Positions 8,104-14,878 of a stretch of DNA of 64,000 nucleotides are shown here, one piece after another. Made by a program: the position numbers and the translations under genes. The stretch spans positions 434,001 to 498,000 of the forward strand of contig NZ_VFPH01000003.1 of assembly GCF_006717045.1 (NCBI RefSeq), read 5' to 3'. Within the stretch, counting starts at the first letter, position 1; every line of letters starts with the position of its first letter. Below the pieces are notes generated by a model. The model saw only the letters and a list, made by a program, of their open reading frames with translations, ran no database searches and was not told the DNA's origin. Origin of the DNA: Pseudonocardia cypriaca. Lineage in GTDB: Bacteria; Actinomycetota; Actinomycetes; Mycobacteriales; Pseudonocardiaceae.

Positions 8104-8293
8104 GCCGCTAACGACCCCGCGCACGTCAAGAACTCATCGGCATCGACGGAGCAATCCGCGGAACGGGCCGGTCCGCCTGCTCGGCTCCTCGCTTCCATTG
8201 CGCGGAGCGTAGTGGCCAGATCGGTCACCAAAGGTCGTGAAGCCGCACTCGGGTGGCTACCGTTCATACCGGAGCCGCAAGACGGCGGCCTCC

Positions 8294-8333
8294 CCGGACG
8301 AGTGCGTCGTACCCGGCTCGCAAAGACGACGCC
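8294..8333 (+). promoter_or_regulatory. guanidine-III (ykkC-III) riboswitch
   Basis: The 40 bases begin CCGGACGAG, continue through GTACCCGG and end CAAAGACGACGC. This matches, nearly base for base from memory, the compact pseudoknotted guanidine-III class: the CCGG/CCGG helix, the conserved ACGAG loop and a 3' AAAGACGACGC that pairs back with TGCGTCGT. It ends just before the GGTGGAGGTG ribosome site of the SMR gene, whose ATG is at 8351. In the known class guanidinium binding stabilises the pseudoknot and turns the downstream gene on, usually at translation. Placement immediately before an SMR exporter is the classical context and confirms the call. Confidence 0.9.
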
Positions 8334-8350
8334 TCCGGTGGAGGTGCGTC

Positions 8351-8665
8351 ATGGCGTGGATCGCGCTGATCGTGTCGGGTGTTCTGGAGACGGTGTGGGC
8401 TGCGGCCCTGTCCCAGTCCCGGGGCTTCACCCGCCTCGTCCCGTCGGTCGTGTTCGGGGTGGCGCTGGTGCTCAGCATGGTCGGGCTGGCGATCGCCCTG
8501 CGGACGATCCCGGTCGGGACGGGGTACGCGATCTGGGTGGGGATCGGCGCGGTCGGCACGGCCACATACGGCATTGTCGCGCTCGGCGAGCCTGCGAGCG
8601 TGGCGCGACTGCTGTGCCTGGTTGCGATCGTGGCCGGGGTCGTGGGTCTGAAGTTCATGCACTAA
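8351..8665 (+). CDS. sugE: SMR-family guanidinium exporter (Gdx/SugE type)
   Basis: A 104-residue four-helix membrane protein. Helix 1 carries the essential glutamate in ALIVSGVLETVWAAAL, helix 2 is LVPSVVFGVALVLSMVGLAIAL, and helix 3 contains the SMR signature IPVGTGYAIWVGIGAVG. Helix 4 ends in LCLVAIVAGVVGLKF. The guanidinium-specific Gdx subfamily works as a dual-topology homodimer exchanging guanidinium for protons. The length, the SugE-like sequence and the guanidine-III riboswitch directly upstream all agree. The start is the ATG at 8351, four bases after the end of the purine-rich ribosome site (8337-8346), and not the longer frame that would translate the riboswitch. Confidence 0.92.
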   Translation: MAWIALIVSGVLETVWAAALSQSRGFTRLVPSVVFGVALVLSMVGLAIALRTIPVGTGYAIWVGIGAVGTATYGIVALGEPASVARLLCLVAIVAGVVGLKFMH

Positions 8666-9117
8666 CGCTGAACGGGCCGGTCGGAACTCGGGGCGCTGGT
8701 TCGCGGCACCCGCCGGTTCCGTACCGGTCCCGTCGTCAGCTGGACATCAGGGCCGGTCCGACGGCTCAGCTCGTCGCCGCTTCCCTGGCACGCAGGTCCT
8801 TGCGCAGGATCCCCACGTCCGAGCGCGAATCTGCCCGTGACCAGGGCGAACAGCAGCGAGACGGAGAGAGCCCGTGAGAGCCGTTCCGCACCGGTCCCGT
8901 GGCTGGGCAGTCTCGCGCTCGGACCCGCACTTCCCCCTGTCCCCCTCGTCCTGGCCGCATTGCTCGTCGCAGCGGTGGGGGCAAGGGTGGCGCTTGCGCC
9001 ATCGCGGAGCGACGCCGCGGGCGCCCTTGCGGCCACCGTGGAGGCATGGATCATTCTCGGCCGAGGGGGCCAGCAGGCGCAGGCAGCCTGGCGTCTGACT
9101 ACTGAGGGGGCCTTGCG
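8666..9117. other. 452-base intergenic region
   Basis: No complete gene is seen. It holds the 3'-end scrap of an acyl-CoA ligase (8766-8813). Two near-identical stretches, at about 8711-8725 (GTTCCGTACCGGTCCCGT) and 8881-8898 (GTTCCGCACCGGTCCCGT), may be remnants of a rearrangement. The last 15 bases provide the purine-rich ribosome site (TGAGGGGG) of the methyltransferase at 9118. Reading frames here are Arg/Pro-rich and unlike protein. Confidence 0.5.
8766..8813 (-). pseudogene. 3'-terminal fragment of an AMP-forming acyl-CoA ligase
   Basis: Read on the minus strand, this piece encodes GILRKDLRAREAATS and a stop, which aligns with the last residues of the intact ligase at 10045-11616 (KILRKDLRARERASN, stop). 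The two loci share an exact 21-base match (8791-8811 and 10070-10090). Upstream of the fragment the frame loses all ligase similarity. It is therefore a duplicated or leftover gene end, and the methyltransferase gene lies between the two copies. Transcription or translation is not expected. Confidence 0.7.
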
Positions 9118-9888
9118 GTGTCGGTTTGGAACCCATTTCTCGGGACGCGCACGGCTGAGGCATACGCCCGTGCGCGACCCGACTACCACCCCGACGCCGT
9201 CGCGGCCATGGTCCGTCTCCTTCGTCTGTCGGCACCCGTCGGGCTCGCGCTCGACCTGGGCTGCGGGACCGGCATGTCGACCCGCGCGGTGAAGTCGATC
9301 GCCGCACAGGTTGTCGCGGTAGACGCGTCGCGTCCGATGCTGGAGCAGGCTGATCCGTCGCCAGGTGTGGCTTACATCCAGGCACAGGCCGAGCGGGTGC
9401 CGGTGCGCGGGAACGTTGTTGGGCTCGTCGTGGTCGCCGCCGCGTTCCACTGGTTCGATCAGGCTGCCGTGCTAGCCGAGGTCGCGCGTGTCCTTCAACC
9501 CGGGGGCGCGTTCGTGACCTATACCGACTTCTTCAGCGGGAACCTGCGGAGAGCGGCCGCGTGCACGGAGTGGCTCGCCGAGACCTACCGGGGGCGGTTC
9601 CCCGCTCCTGCAAGGCGGAGCCACTTCGATCAGCGGGCCGCCGAGGCAGCAGGTCTCGGGTTCGTCGGGCACGAGAGGCTGGGGCACGACGTGCCAATGA
9701 CTGCGGCCGGGTTGACGGAGTACCTGATGAGCCAGAGCAACGCGACCAGTGCGATCGGCGCAGGCCGTGTGAGCCACGAGGAGCTGAGGCGATGGCTCAT
9801 GGACGAGATCGGGAGCAGGCTTCCGGGGTCATCGGTCATGGCCGAGTTCACGGGCGACGTGTGGTGCTGTCGGAAGCAGATGCCGTGA
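9118..9888 (+). CDS. class I SAM-dependent methyltransferase
   Basis: A 256-residue small-molecule-type methyltransferase. It carries motif I LALDLGCGTGMSTRAV, the acidic loop VVAVDASRPMLEQA, AEALPV-like region QAERVPVRGNVVGLVVVAAAFHWFD and post-core strand VLQPGGAFVTYTDFF. The HWFD motif is typical of the Methyltransf_11 family that includes trans-aconitate and polyketide-tailoring enzymes. The start is GTG 9118 behind a TGAGGGGG ribosome site. It is flanked by the ligase 3' fragment (8766) and by the intact ligase end (10045), which suggests that it was inserted or duplicated here. Its substrate is unknown. Confidence 0.85.
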   Translation: MSVWNPFLGTRTAEAYARARPDYHPDAVAAMVRLLRLSAPVGLALDLGCGTGMSTRAVKSIAAQVVAVDASRPMLEQADPSPGVAYIQAQAERVPVRGNVVGLVVVAAAFHWFDQAAVLAEVARVLQPGGAFVTYTDFFSGNLRRAAACTEWLAETYRGRFPAPARRSHFDQRAAEAAGLGFVGHERLGHDVPMTAAGLTEYLMSQSNATSAIGAGRVSHEELRRWLMDEIGSRLPGSSVMAEFTGDVWCCRKQMP

Positions 9889-10044
9889 TGGTGTGTGCGA
9901 CGGCCGGCGTAGCCGGCCCGATCCGTACCTGTCCCGTGGCACCGCCGCACGACCCGGTACCGCCCCGCACGCTCACAGACGACCGGACGGCGCCGTCCCC
10001 ACGAATCCGCGAGCCACGACGCCGTCCCGGCCGGTCCCGAGGAT

Positions 10045-11616
10045 TCAGTTCGACGCCCTCTCCCGCGCCCGCAGGTCCTTGCGCAGGATCTTGCCGGACG
10101 CCGACTTCGGGATCTGGTCGATGAACTCGACCACCCGCACCTTCTTGTGCGGGGCGATCCGCTCGGCGACGAACGTCATCACCTCGTCGGCGGTGAGGTC
10201 GGTGTCCTGCTGGCGCACGACGAACGCCTTCGGCACCTCCTCGCCATCGGCGTCGTGCACCCCGATCACCGCGGCGTCGGCGATCTTGTCGTGGGTCAGG
10301 AGCAGCGCCTCCAGCTCGGCGGGCGGCACCTGGTAACCCTTGTACTTGATCAGCTCCTTGACCCGGTCGACGATCGTGAACACGCCCTCCTCGGTGACGG
10401 TGGCGACGTCACCGGTGTGCAGGTAGCCCTCGTCGTCGAGCGTGATCGCGGTGGCCTCCGGGTTGTTGAGGTAGCCCGACATCACGTTCGGGCCCTTCAC
10501 CCACAGCTCGCCGCGCCCGCCGGGGCCGACCTCCTCGCCGGTCTCCGGGTCCACCAGCTTGGAGACGACGTTCGGGATGGCGAACCCGCAGCTGTTCAGG
10601 TCCAGGTCGGGGCGGTCGTCGGGCATGCAGTGGCTCACCGGGGACAGCTCGGTCATCCCGTATCCCTGCAGCACGGTGCAGCCGAGGCGCTTGGCGACGG
10701 CGTGCCCGAGCTCGGCGTCGAGCGGTGCGGCGCCGGAGAAGATCACGTCGATGCAGGAGAGGTCGTACTGGTCGACGATCGGGTGCTTCGCGAGCGCGAC
10801 CGCGACCGGGGGCGCGATGTACACCCGCCCCACCCGGTACTCGGAGATCACCCGGAGGAACTCCTGCAGGTCGAAACGCGGCATCGTGACGACCGTGGAG
10901 CGCTTGTGCAGGCCCTGGTTCATCATCACGGTCATGCCGTAGATGTGGAAGAACGGCAGCACCGCGAGGATCTTGGTGTCGCCGGCGACTTTGCCCATCA
11001 CCGAGATCTGCTGGAGGTTGGCCACCAGGTTGCGGTGGGTGAGCACCACGCCCTTGGCCCGCCCGGTGGTGCCCGACGAGTAGGGCAGCACGGCCGTGTC
11101 GGCCCCCGTCACGGTCTGGGCCGGCGGTTCCGCGGTGGTGGCGAGCAGGTCGCGCAGGCCGGTGTGGCCCTCGGCCCCGTCGAGGACGACGATCGCCTGG
11201 GGCGGCAGGCCGACCTCCGCGGCCGCGGCCATGGCCCGGTCGAGGAACGGCGACACGGTGAACACGAGCTGCGCGCCCGAGTCGGCGAGCTGGTGGGCAA
11301 GCTCGCCTGGCGTGTAGAGCGAGTTCACGCTCGTGACGACGGCGTTCGCGCGGAGGATGCCGTGGAAGACGGCCACGTAGTGCGGCGTGTTGGGCGCGAA
11401 CAACGCCACGACGTCGCCCGCGCCGATCCCCCGTTCCGCCAGCGCCGCCGCGATCTTGCCGACCATGCCCTCCAGCTCGCCGAACGTGATCGTCGCGCCC
11501 GATGAACCGTCGATCAGCGCCGGATCTCCTGCCCGCTCACCGAAACCGGTGAAGAGGAAGTCGAAGAGCGACACGTCCGGAATCTCGACGTCCGGGTACG
11601 GGCTGCGGACGGGCAT
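10045..11616 (-). CDS. AMP-forming acyl/aryl-CoA ligase (4-coumarate-CoA ligase-like)
   Basis: A 523-residue adenylate-forming enzyme that activates a carboxylate with ATP and transfers it to CoA. It shows the P-loop motif YSSGTTGRAKGVVLTH (residues ~175-190), LQGYGMTELSPVSH (~316-330), the hinge region YLHTGDVATVTEEG and IVDRVKELIKYKGYQVPPAE, and the catalytic lysine motif KSASGKILRKDLR near the C-terminus. The overall pattern is that of 4-coumarate- or medium-chain acyl-CoA ligases; the exact acid is not known. The start at the ATG complement 11614-11616 has an AAAGGAGCG ribosome site. A perfect inverted repeat lies 35 bases upstream (11651-11664), a likely regulator site. Domains and motifs look intact. 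Confidence 0.9.
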   Translation of the reverse strand: MPVRSPYPDVEIPDVSLFDFLFTGFGERAGDPALIDGSSGATITFGELEGMVGKIAAALAERGIGAGDVVALFAPNTPHYVAVFHGILRANAVVTSVNSLYTPGELAHQLADSGAQLVFTVSPFLDRAMAAAAEVGLPPQAIVVLDGAEGHTGLRDLLATTAEPPAQTVTGADTAVLPYSSGTTGRAKGVVLTHRNLVANLQQISVMGKVAGDTKILAVLPFFHIYGMTVMMNQGLHKRSTVVTMPRFDLQEFLRVISEYRVGRVYIAPPVAVALAKHPIVDQYDLSCIDVIFSGAAPLDAELGHAVAKRLGCTVLQGYGMTELSPVSHCMPDDRPDLDLNSCGFAIPNVVSKLVDPETGEEVGPGGRGELWVKGPNVMSGYLNNPEATAITLDDEGYLHTGDVATVTEEGVFTIVDRVKELIKYKGYQVPPAELEALLLTHDKIADAAVIGVHDADGEEVPKAFVVRQQDTDLTADEVMTFVAERIAPHKKVRVVEFIDQIPKSASGKILRKDLRARERASN

Positions 11617-11965
11617 GCGGCGCTCCTTTGCGGGTGGCAGTAGCGGGACTCTACCCACGGGTAGGGAGCAGTGGTACAGACCCGATATGGCCCCCGACCG
11701 GCGGCTTTCACCTGAATGGGTTAACTCAGAAGGGTTGTCTTGATCCGCACTGCCTGCCAGGGTGAGCGCGCTGGCCCTGGCGAGCCCCACTCGCCCGGCC
11801 GGACCGGAGCGGCGTCCCCTCGCCGACCCGGATGCCACCGGCGCGCGGTGCCCCCGATCGCGCGGCCGATGTGGCGGTTCCAGCGGAGTGGCCCGAGTTC
11901 ATGACTCCCCCTCAGATCCCGGGCCGCTCCGCCCATTCTCTCCGTTCAGGAGATCTGCGGCGGCC
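11617..11965. other. 349-base intergenic region upstream of the acyl-CoA ligase
   Basis: No gene is seen. The left part is the leader and promoter region of the minus-strand ligase, including the palindrome at 11651-11664 and a GTTAAC-centred AT-richer patch (about 11720-11745) that could hold the promoter. The right part, up to the stop of the DUF4349 gene, is GC-rich and contains only Arg/Pro-rich frames. Confidence 0.4.
11651..11664. promoter_or_regulatory. candidate operator, CTACCC-AC-GGGTAG palindrome
   Basis: CTACCC and GGGTAG form perfect 6-base arms around a 2-base centre, 35 bases upstream of the ligase start codon. Dyads with TACC/GGTA half-sites are common for TetR-type repressors of lipid and aromatic-acid genes (established in general). 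No TetR gene lies in this window, so the regulator is unknown. An RNA hairpin in the leader is an alternative. Confidence 0.4.
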
Positions 11966-12913
11966 TCACGACTCGCCGTCGGGTCCCGATCCGCCTGCCG
12001 GTGCCGGCGTGCGCCGGGCCCGCACGACGCGGCGGGCGAGCAGCCCGAACCCGACGAGCACCGCGAGCACCGGCACGAACGGCAGCACGAAGCCCACCAC
12101 GGCGGCCGTGGCCGAGCCGATGGCGCGCAGCCCCTCCCAGCCGGCGGCGAGGCCGTCCAGGAAGCCGGGTGCCGGCCCGGTGTCCGGCGGCGGCACAGCG
12201 CCCGGGCCACGCAGGTCGACGGTGAGCGTCGACAGCGCGACCTGGTCGCGCAGCGCCGCGAGCCTGCGGGTGAGCGAGTCCAGCTCGGCCTCCCGGCGGG
12301 CGAGCTCCGACTCGACGGCCACCACGTCGCCGATGGACTTCGCCTCGGCGAGCAGGCCGCGCACGCGCGCCACGCTCGCGGTCTGCGTGGCCACCCGCGC
12401 ATCGAGGTCCACGACCTGCTCGGTCGCGTCGAGCACCTGGCTGCTGCGGGTCGTCACGCGGCCGTACCCGGCGACCTCGTCCAGGAGCCGATCGAGCGCG
12501 TCGGCCGGCACCCGCAGCACCATCCAGCTGCCGGTGCCCCCCGTCTGTTCCTCCGTGACGAACCCGCCCGCACCCGCCGCGGCGGTGCGGACCTGGCGAA
12601 CCGCCGCCACGGGGTCGCCCACCTCCACCGTGAGCTGTGCCGTGCGCACGAGCTCCCGCTGCACACCCCCGAGCGGGACGCCGGGGGCCTGTGCGTCGCT
12701 CCCGTCCACGTCCGGGGCCGCCGACCCCTTCTCCTGGGCCGCGGATCCCCTGCTGATCGCCGGGAGCGGACGGGCCGGCGCCACGGACATGGCATCGCCC
12801 GCGCCGCTTCCGGCCCCACCTCCGACCTGCACGACCGCGAACGCGGCCACCAACACCGCGAGCACCACACCCGCCCCGACCAGCACCGCCCGGCGCCTCG
12901 ACCCGACCTGCAC
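11966..12913 (-). CDS. DUF4349 membrane protein
   Basis: A 315-residue protein. Residues 8-30 are an N-terminal signal-anchor (AVLVGAGVVLAVLVAAFAVV). Residues 85-245 are a DUF4349 domain: an alpha/beta half (LVRTAQLTVEVGDPVAAV, GGFVTEEQTGG, MVLRVPADALDRLLDEV) and then a coiled-coil hairpin with AVESELARREAELDSLTRRLAAL. The C-terminal helix (about residues 268-292, AAVVGFVLPFVPVLAVLVGFGLL) spans the membrane and ends in an Arg-rich cytoplasmic tail. DUF4349 proteins are envelope proteins of unknown function. It starts at ATG complement 12911-12913. The next gene downstream on the same strand is the acyl-CoA ligase, 349 bases away, so a shared transcript is unlikely. Confidence 0.85.
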   Translation of the reverse strand: MQVGSRRRAVLVGAGVVLAVLVAAFAVVQVGGGAGSGAGDAMSVAPARPLPAISRGSAAQEKGSAAPDVDGSDAQAPGVPLGGVQRELVRTAQLTVEVGDPVAAVRQVRTAAAGAGGFVTEEQTGGTGSWMVLRVPADALDRLLDEVAGYGRVTTRSSQVLDATEQVVDLDARVATQTASVARVRGLLAEAKSIGDVVAVESELARREAELDSLTRRLAALRDQVALSTLTVDLRGPGAVPPPDTGPAPGFLDGLAAGWEGLRAIGSATAAVVGFVLPFVPVLAVLVGFGLLARRVVRARRTPAPAGGSGPDGES

Positions 12914-13028
12914 GACCCCACCCCCTCCTCGCCCTGTTCCTGTGGTGAGGACGGGAGGCAGGGGGCAGCAGGTTGGCCGCCGACGGTCACGATCCCGTCA
13001 CGGCGCCACAACTCACCCGCACCCAGAG

Positions 13029-13039
13029 CGCGACTCGCG
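13029..13039. repeat. single copy of the CGCGAGTCGCG intergenic repeat
   Basis: CGCGACTCGCG lies four bases beyond the stop of the YbjN-like gene and reads CGCGAGTCGCG in the direction of that gene. The same core occurs as tandem copies after serS (25319-25428) and after the acyl-CoA dehydrogenase gene (32799-32853). It is a near-palindrome (CGCGA-N-TCGCG) that can form a short hairpin just behind the coding region. Confidence 0.6.
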
Positions 13040-13042
13040 GCG

Positions 13043-13528
13043 TCAGGTGAACAGGTGCTCGAAGGCGCGGAGGTTGGCCAGACTCTCGCCGCGGTCCTGG
13101 CGCCAGGCGTGCTCGCGACGGATCGAGGTGACGAAGCCCAGCTCGAGCAGGGTGTTGAAGTCGCCGTCGGCCGCCTCGAGGACCTGGCCGAGCACGCGGT
13201 CGAGCTCCTCGGCCGTGACGGCGTGCAGGCCGACCCGGCCGATCAGGTGGATGTCGCCGACGCGGTCGAGCGCGTAGTGCACGCCGTAGAGCCGGGCGTT
13301 GCGCTGCAGCAGGAACCGGTAGACGGCGTCGTGGGCCTCGTCGGGCTGCCGGCAGACGAACGCCTGCACGAACAGGGCGTGCTCGCGCACGAGGAGCCAG
13401 CAATGGGTCTGGAGCCGGTTGGTGCCGGGCAGGGTCACGAGGAACTGGCCCGGCTCGCGACGGTGGTGGTCGACGCCGAGCTCGGCCAGTGCAGCCCCGA
13501 CCGTGGCGTCGACGTCTGCTGCGGTCAC
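13043..13528 (-). CDS. YbjN-domain protein encoded after mshA
   Basis: A 161-residue protein with the YbjN / type III chaperone-like fold: GQFLVTLPGTNRLQTHCWLLV, HALFVQAFVCRQPDEAHDAVYRFLLQRN, and ARLYGVHYALDRVGDIHLIGRV. The late segment AVTAEELDRVLGQVLEAADGDFNTLLELGF is helical. The same neighbour follows mshA in mycobacteria (Rv0486-Rv0487, from memory). The GTG start overlaps the TGA of mshA as GTGA, so translation is probably coupled. Its function is unknown; the conserved link to mycothiol synthesis is its best clue. Confidence 0.85.
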   Translation of the reverse strand: MTAADVDATVGAALAELGVDHHRREPGQFLVTLPGTNRLQTHCWLLVREHALFVQAFVCRQPDEAHDAVYRFLLQRNARLYGVHYALDRVGDIHLIGRVGLHAVTAEELDRVLGQVLEAADGDFNTLLELGFVTSIRREHAWRQDRGESLANLRAFEHLFT

Positions 13529-14850
13529 CCCTCGATCATCCCGGCCGCCAGCCCGGCGCGCATGGCCTGCCGCTGGCGCTCCGCGAACTCGGCGGCGGCG
13601 CCTGCGTAGGTGTCGAGGAGGGCGTCGGCGGTGCGGTCCCAGGAGAACCGGTGCGCGTGCTCCACGGTGCGGGCCGCCAGCTCGGCGCGGCGGCCGGGGA
13701 CGAGCGCGACGGAGCCGAGCGCGTCGGCCCACTGCTCGTCGCCGTGACCGTCGACGAGCAGGCCGGACACCCCGTCGGCCACCGCGACGGGCAGCCCGCC
13801 CACCCGCGCCGCGACGACGGGCGTGCCGCACGCCTGCGCCTCCAGCGCCACCAGGCCGAACGACTCGTTGTAGCTCGGCACGGCCACCACGTCGGCGGCC
13901 CGGTAGACGTCCACCAGGCCGTCGCGCGTCTGGGGCGGGAGGAAGCGCAGCACGTCGGTGATGCCGAGGGCGGCACCGAGCCCCTGCAGGGCGGTGGGCT
14001 CGGCGAGGCCGCTGCCCGACGGCCCGCCCGCGACGAGCACGACCAGCCGGGACCGCAGGGCCGGGTCGCGGCGCAGCAGCTCGGCAGCGGCGCGCAGCAA
14101 CACGTGCGGTGCCTTGAGCGGCTGGATGCGTCCGGCGAACGCCAGCACGACGGCGTCCGGTGGCACGTCGAGCGCGCGGCGCGCGGCGGCACGGTCGCCG
14201 GGGGTGAAGCGGGCGAGATCGACGCCGGGCGGGATGGCGACGGTGCGGTGCGGGTCGGCGCCGTACAGCTCGACGAGCTGGCGGGTCTCCTCCGCGGTGT
14301 TGCTGATCAGCCGGTCGGCCTCGGCCACGACCTGCTCCTCGCCGATGACCCGCACCACCGGCTCCGGCGCGTCGCCCGCGGCGAGCGCCGCGTTCTTGAC
14401 CTTGGCGAGGGTGTGGGCGGTGTGCACGAGCGGCACGCCCCACCGGTCCCTGGCCAGCCAGCCGACCTGACCGGAAAGCCAGTAGTGGGAGTGCACGACG
14501 TCGTAGTAGCCGGGCTCGTGGCGCGCCTCGGTGCGCAGCACCCCCGCGGTGAAGGCGCAGAGCTGGCTCGGCAGGTCGTGCTTGCCGAGGCCCTCGAACG
14601 GCCCGGCGACGACGTGCCGCACCAGCACACCGGGGGCCAGCTCGACGACCGGCGGCAGGTCCGACGAGGTCGCGCGGGTGAAGACCTCGACTGCGACGCC
14701 GTGGCGGGCCATCCGGGTGGCGGTCTCCACGATGTAGACGTTCATGCCGCCTGCATCGCCCGTGCCGGGCTGCTCCAGCGGCGATGTGTGGACGGACAGC
14801 AGGCACACCCGGTCGGGTCGCCGCGGTTCGCCGGTGCGGGCGGTGGTCAC
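13525..14850 (-). CDS. mshA: D-inositol-3-phosphate glycosyltransferase, mycothiol synthesis
   Basis: A 441-residue GT-B retaining glycosyltransferase that makes N-acetylglucosaminyl-inositol phosphate, the first step of mycothiol. Diagnostic features are CLLSVHTSPLEQPG, GDAGGMNVYIVE, YDVVHSHYWLSGQVG, HTAHTLAKVKNAAL, then VAIPPGVDLARF, FAGRIQPLKAPHVLLRA, PSYNESFGLVALEAQACG and PVAVADGVSGLLV. These match MshA closely and include the E-x7-E donor-site motif. GTG 14850 precedes the conserved N-terminus by about 16 residues. It lies 28 bases after the sacsin-like gene on the same strand and overlaps the YbjN-like gene by four bases. Confidence 0.95.
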   Translation of the reverse strand: MTTARTGEPRRPDRVCLLSVHTSPLEQPGTGDAGGMNVYIVETATRMARHGVAVEVFTRATSSDLPPVVELAPGVLVRHVVAGPFEGLGKHDLPSQLCAFTAGVLRTEARHEPGYYDVVHSHYWLSGQVGWLARDRWGVPLVHTAHTLAKVKNAALAAGDAPEPVVRVIGEEQVVAEADRLISNTAEETRQLVELYGADPHRTVAIPPGVDLARFTPGDRAAARRALDVPPDAVVLAFAGRIQPLKAPHVLLRAAAELLRRDPALRSRLVVLVAGGPSGSGLAEPTALQGLGAALGITDVLRFLPPQTRDGLVDVYRAADVVAVPSYNESFGLVALEAQACGTPVVAARVGGLPVAVADGVSGLLVDGHGDEQWADALGSVALVPGRRAELAARTVEHAHRFSWDRTADALLDTYAGAAAEFAERQRQAMRAGLAAGMIEG

Positions 14851-14878
14851 GACCCTGTGTAGCACGCGGCGGGCCGGC

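Noticed and set aside
8662..9450. 262-residue minus-strand frame over the intergenic region and the methyltransferase
   Set aside because: It is antisense to a clear methyltransferase, and its only sensible piece, the ligase ending, lies in a different frame.
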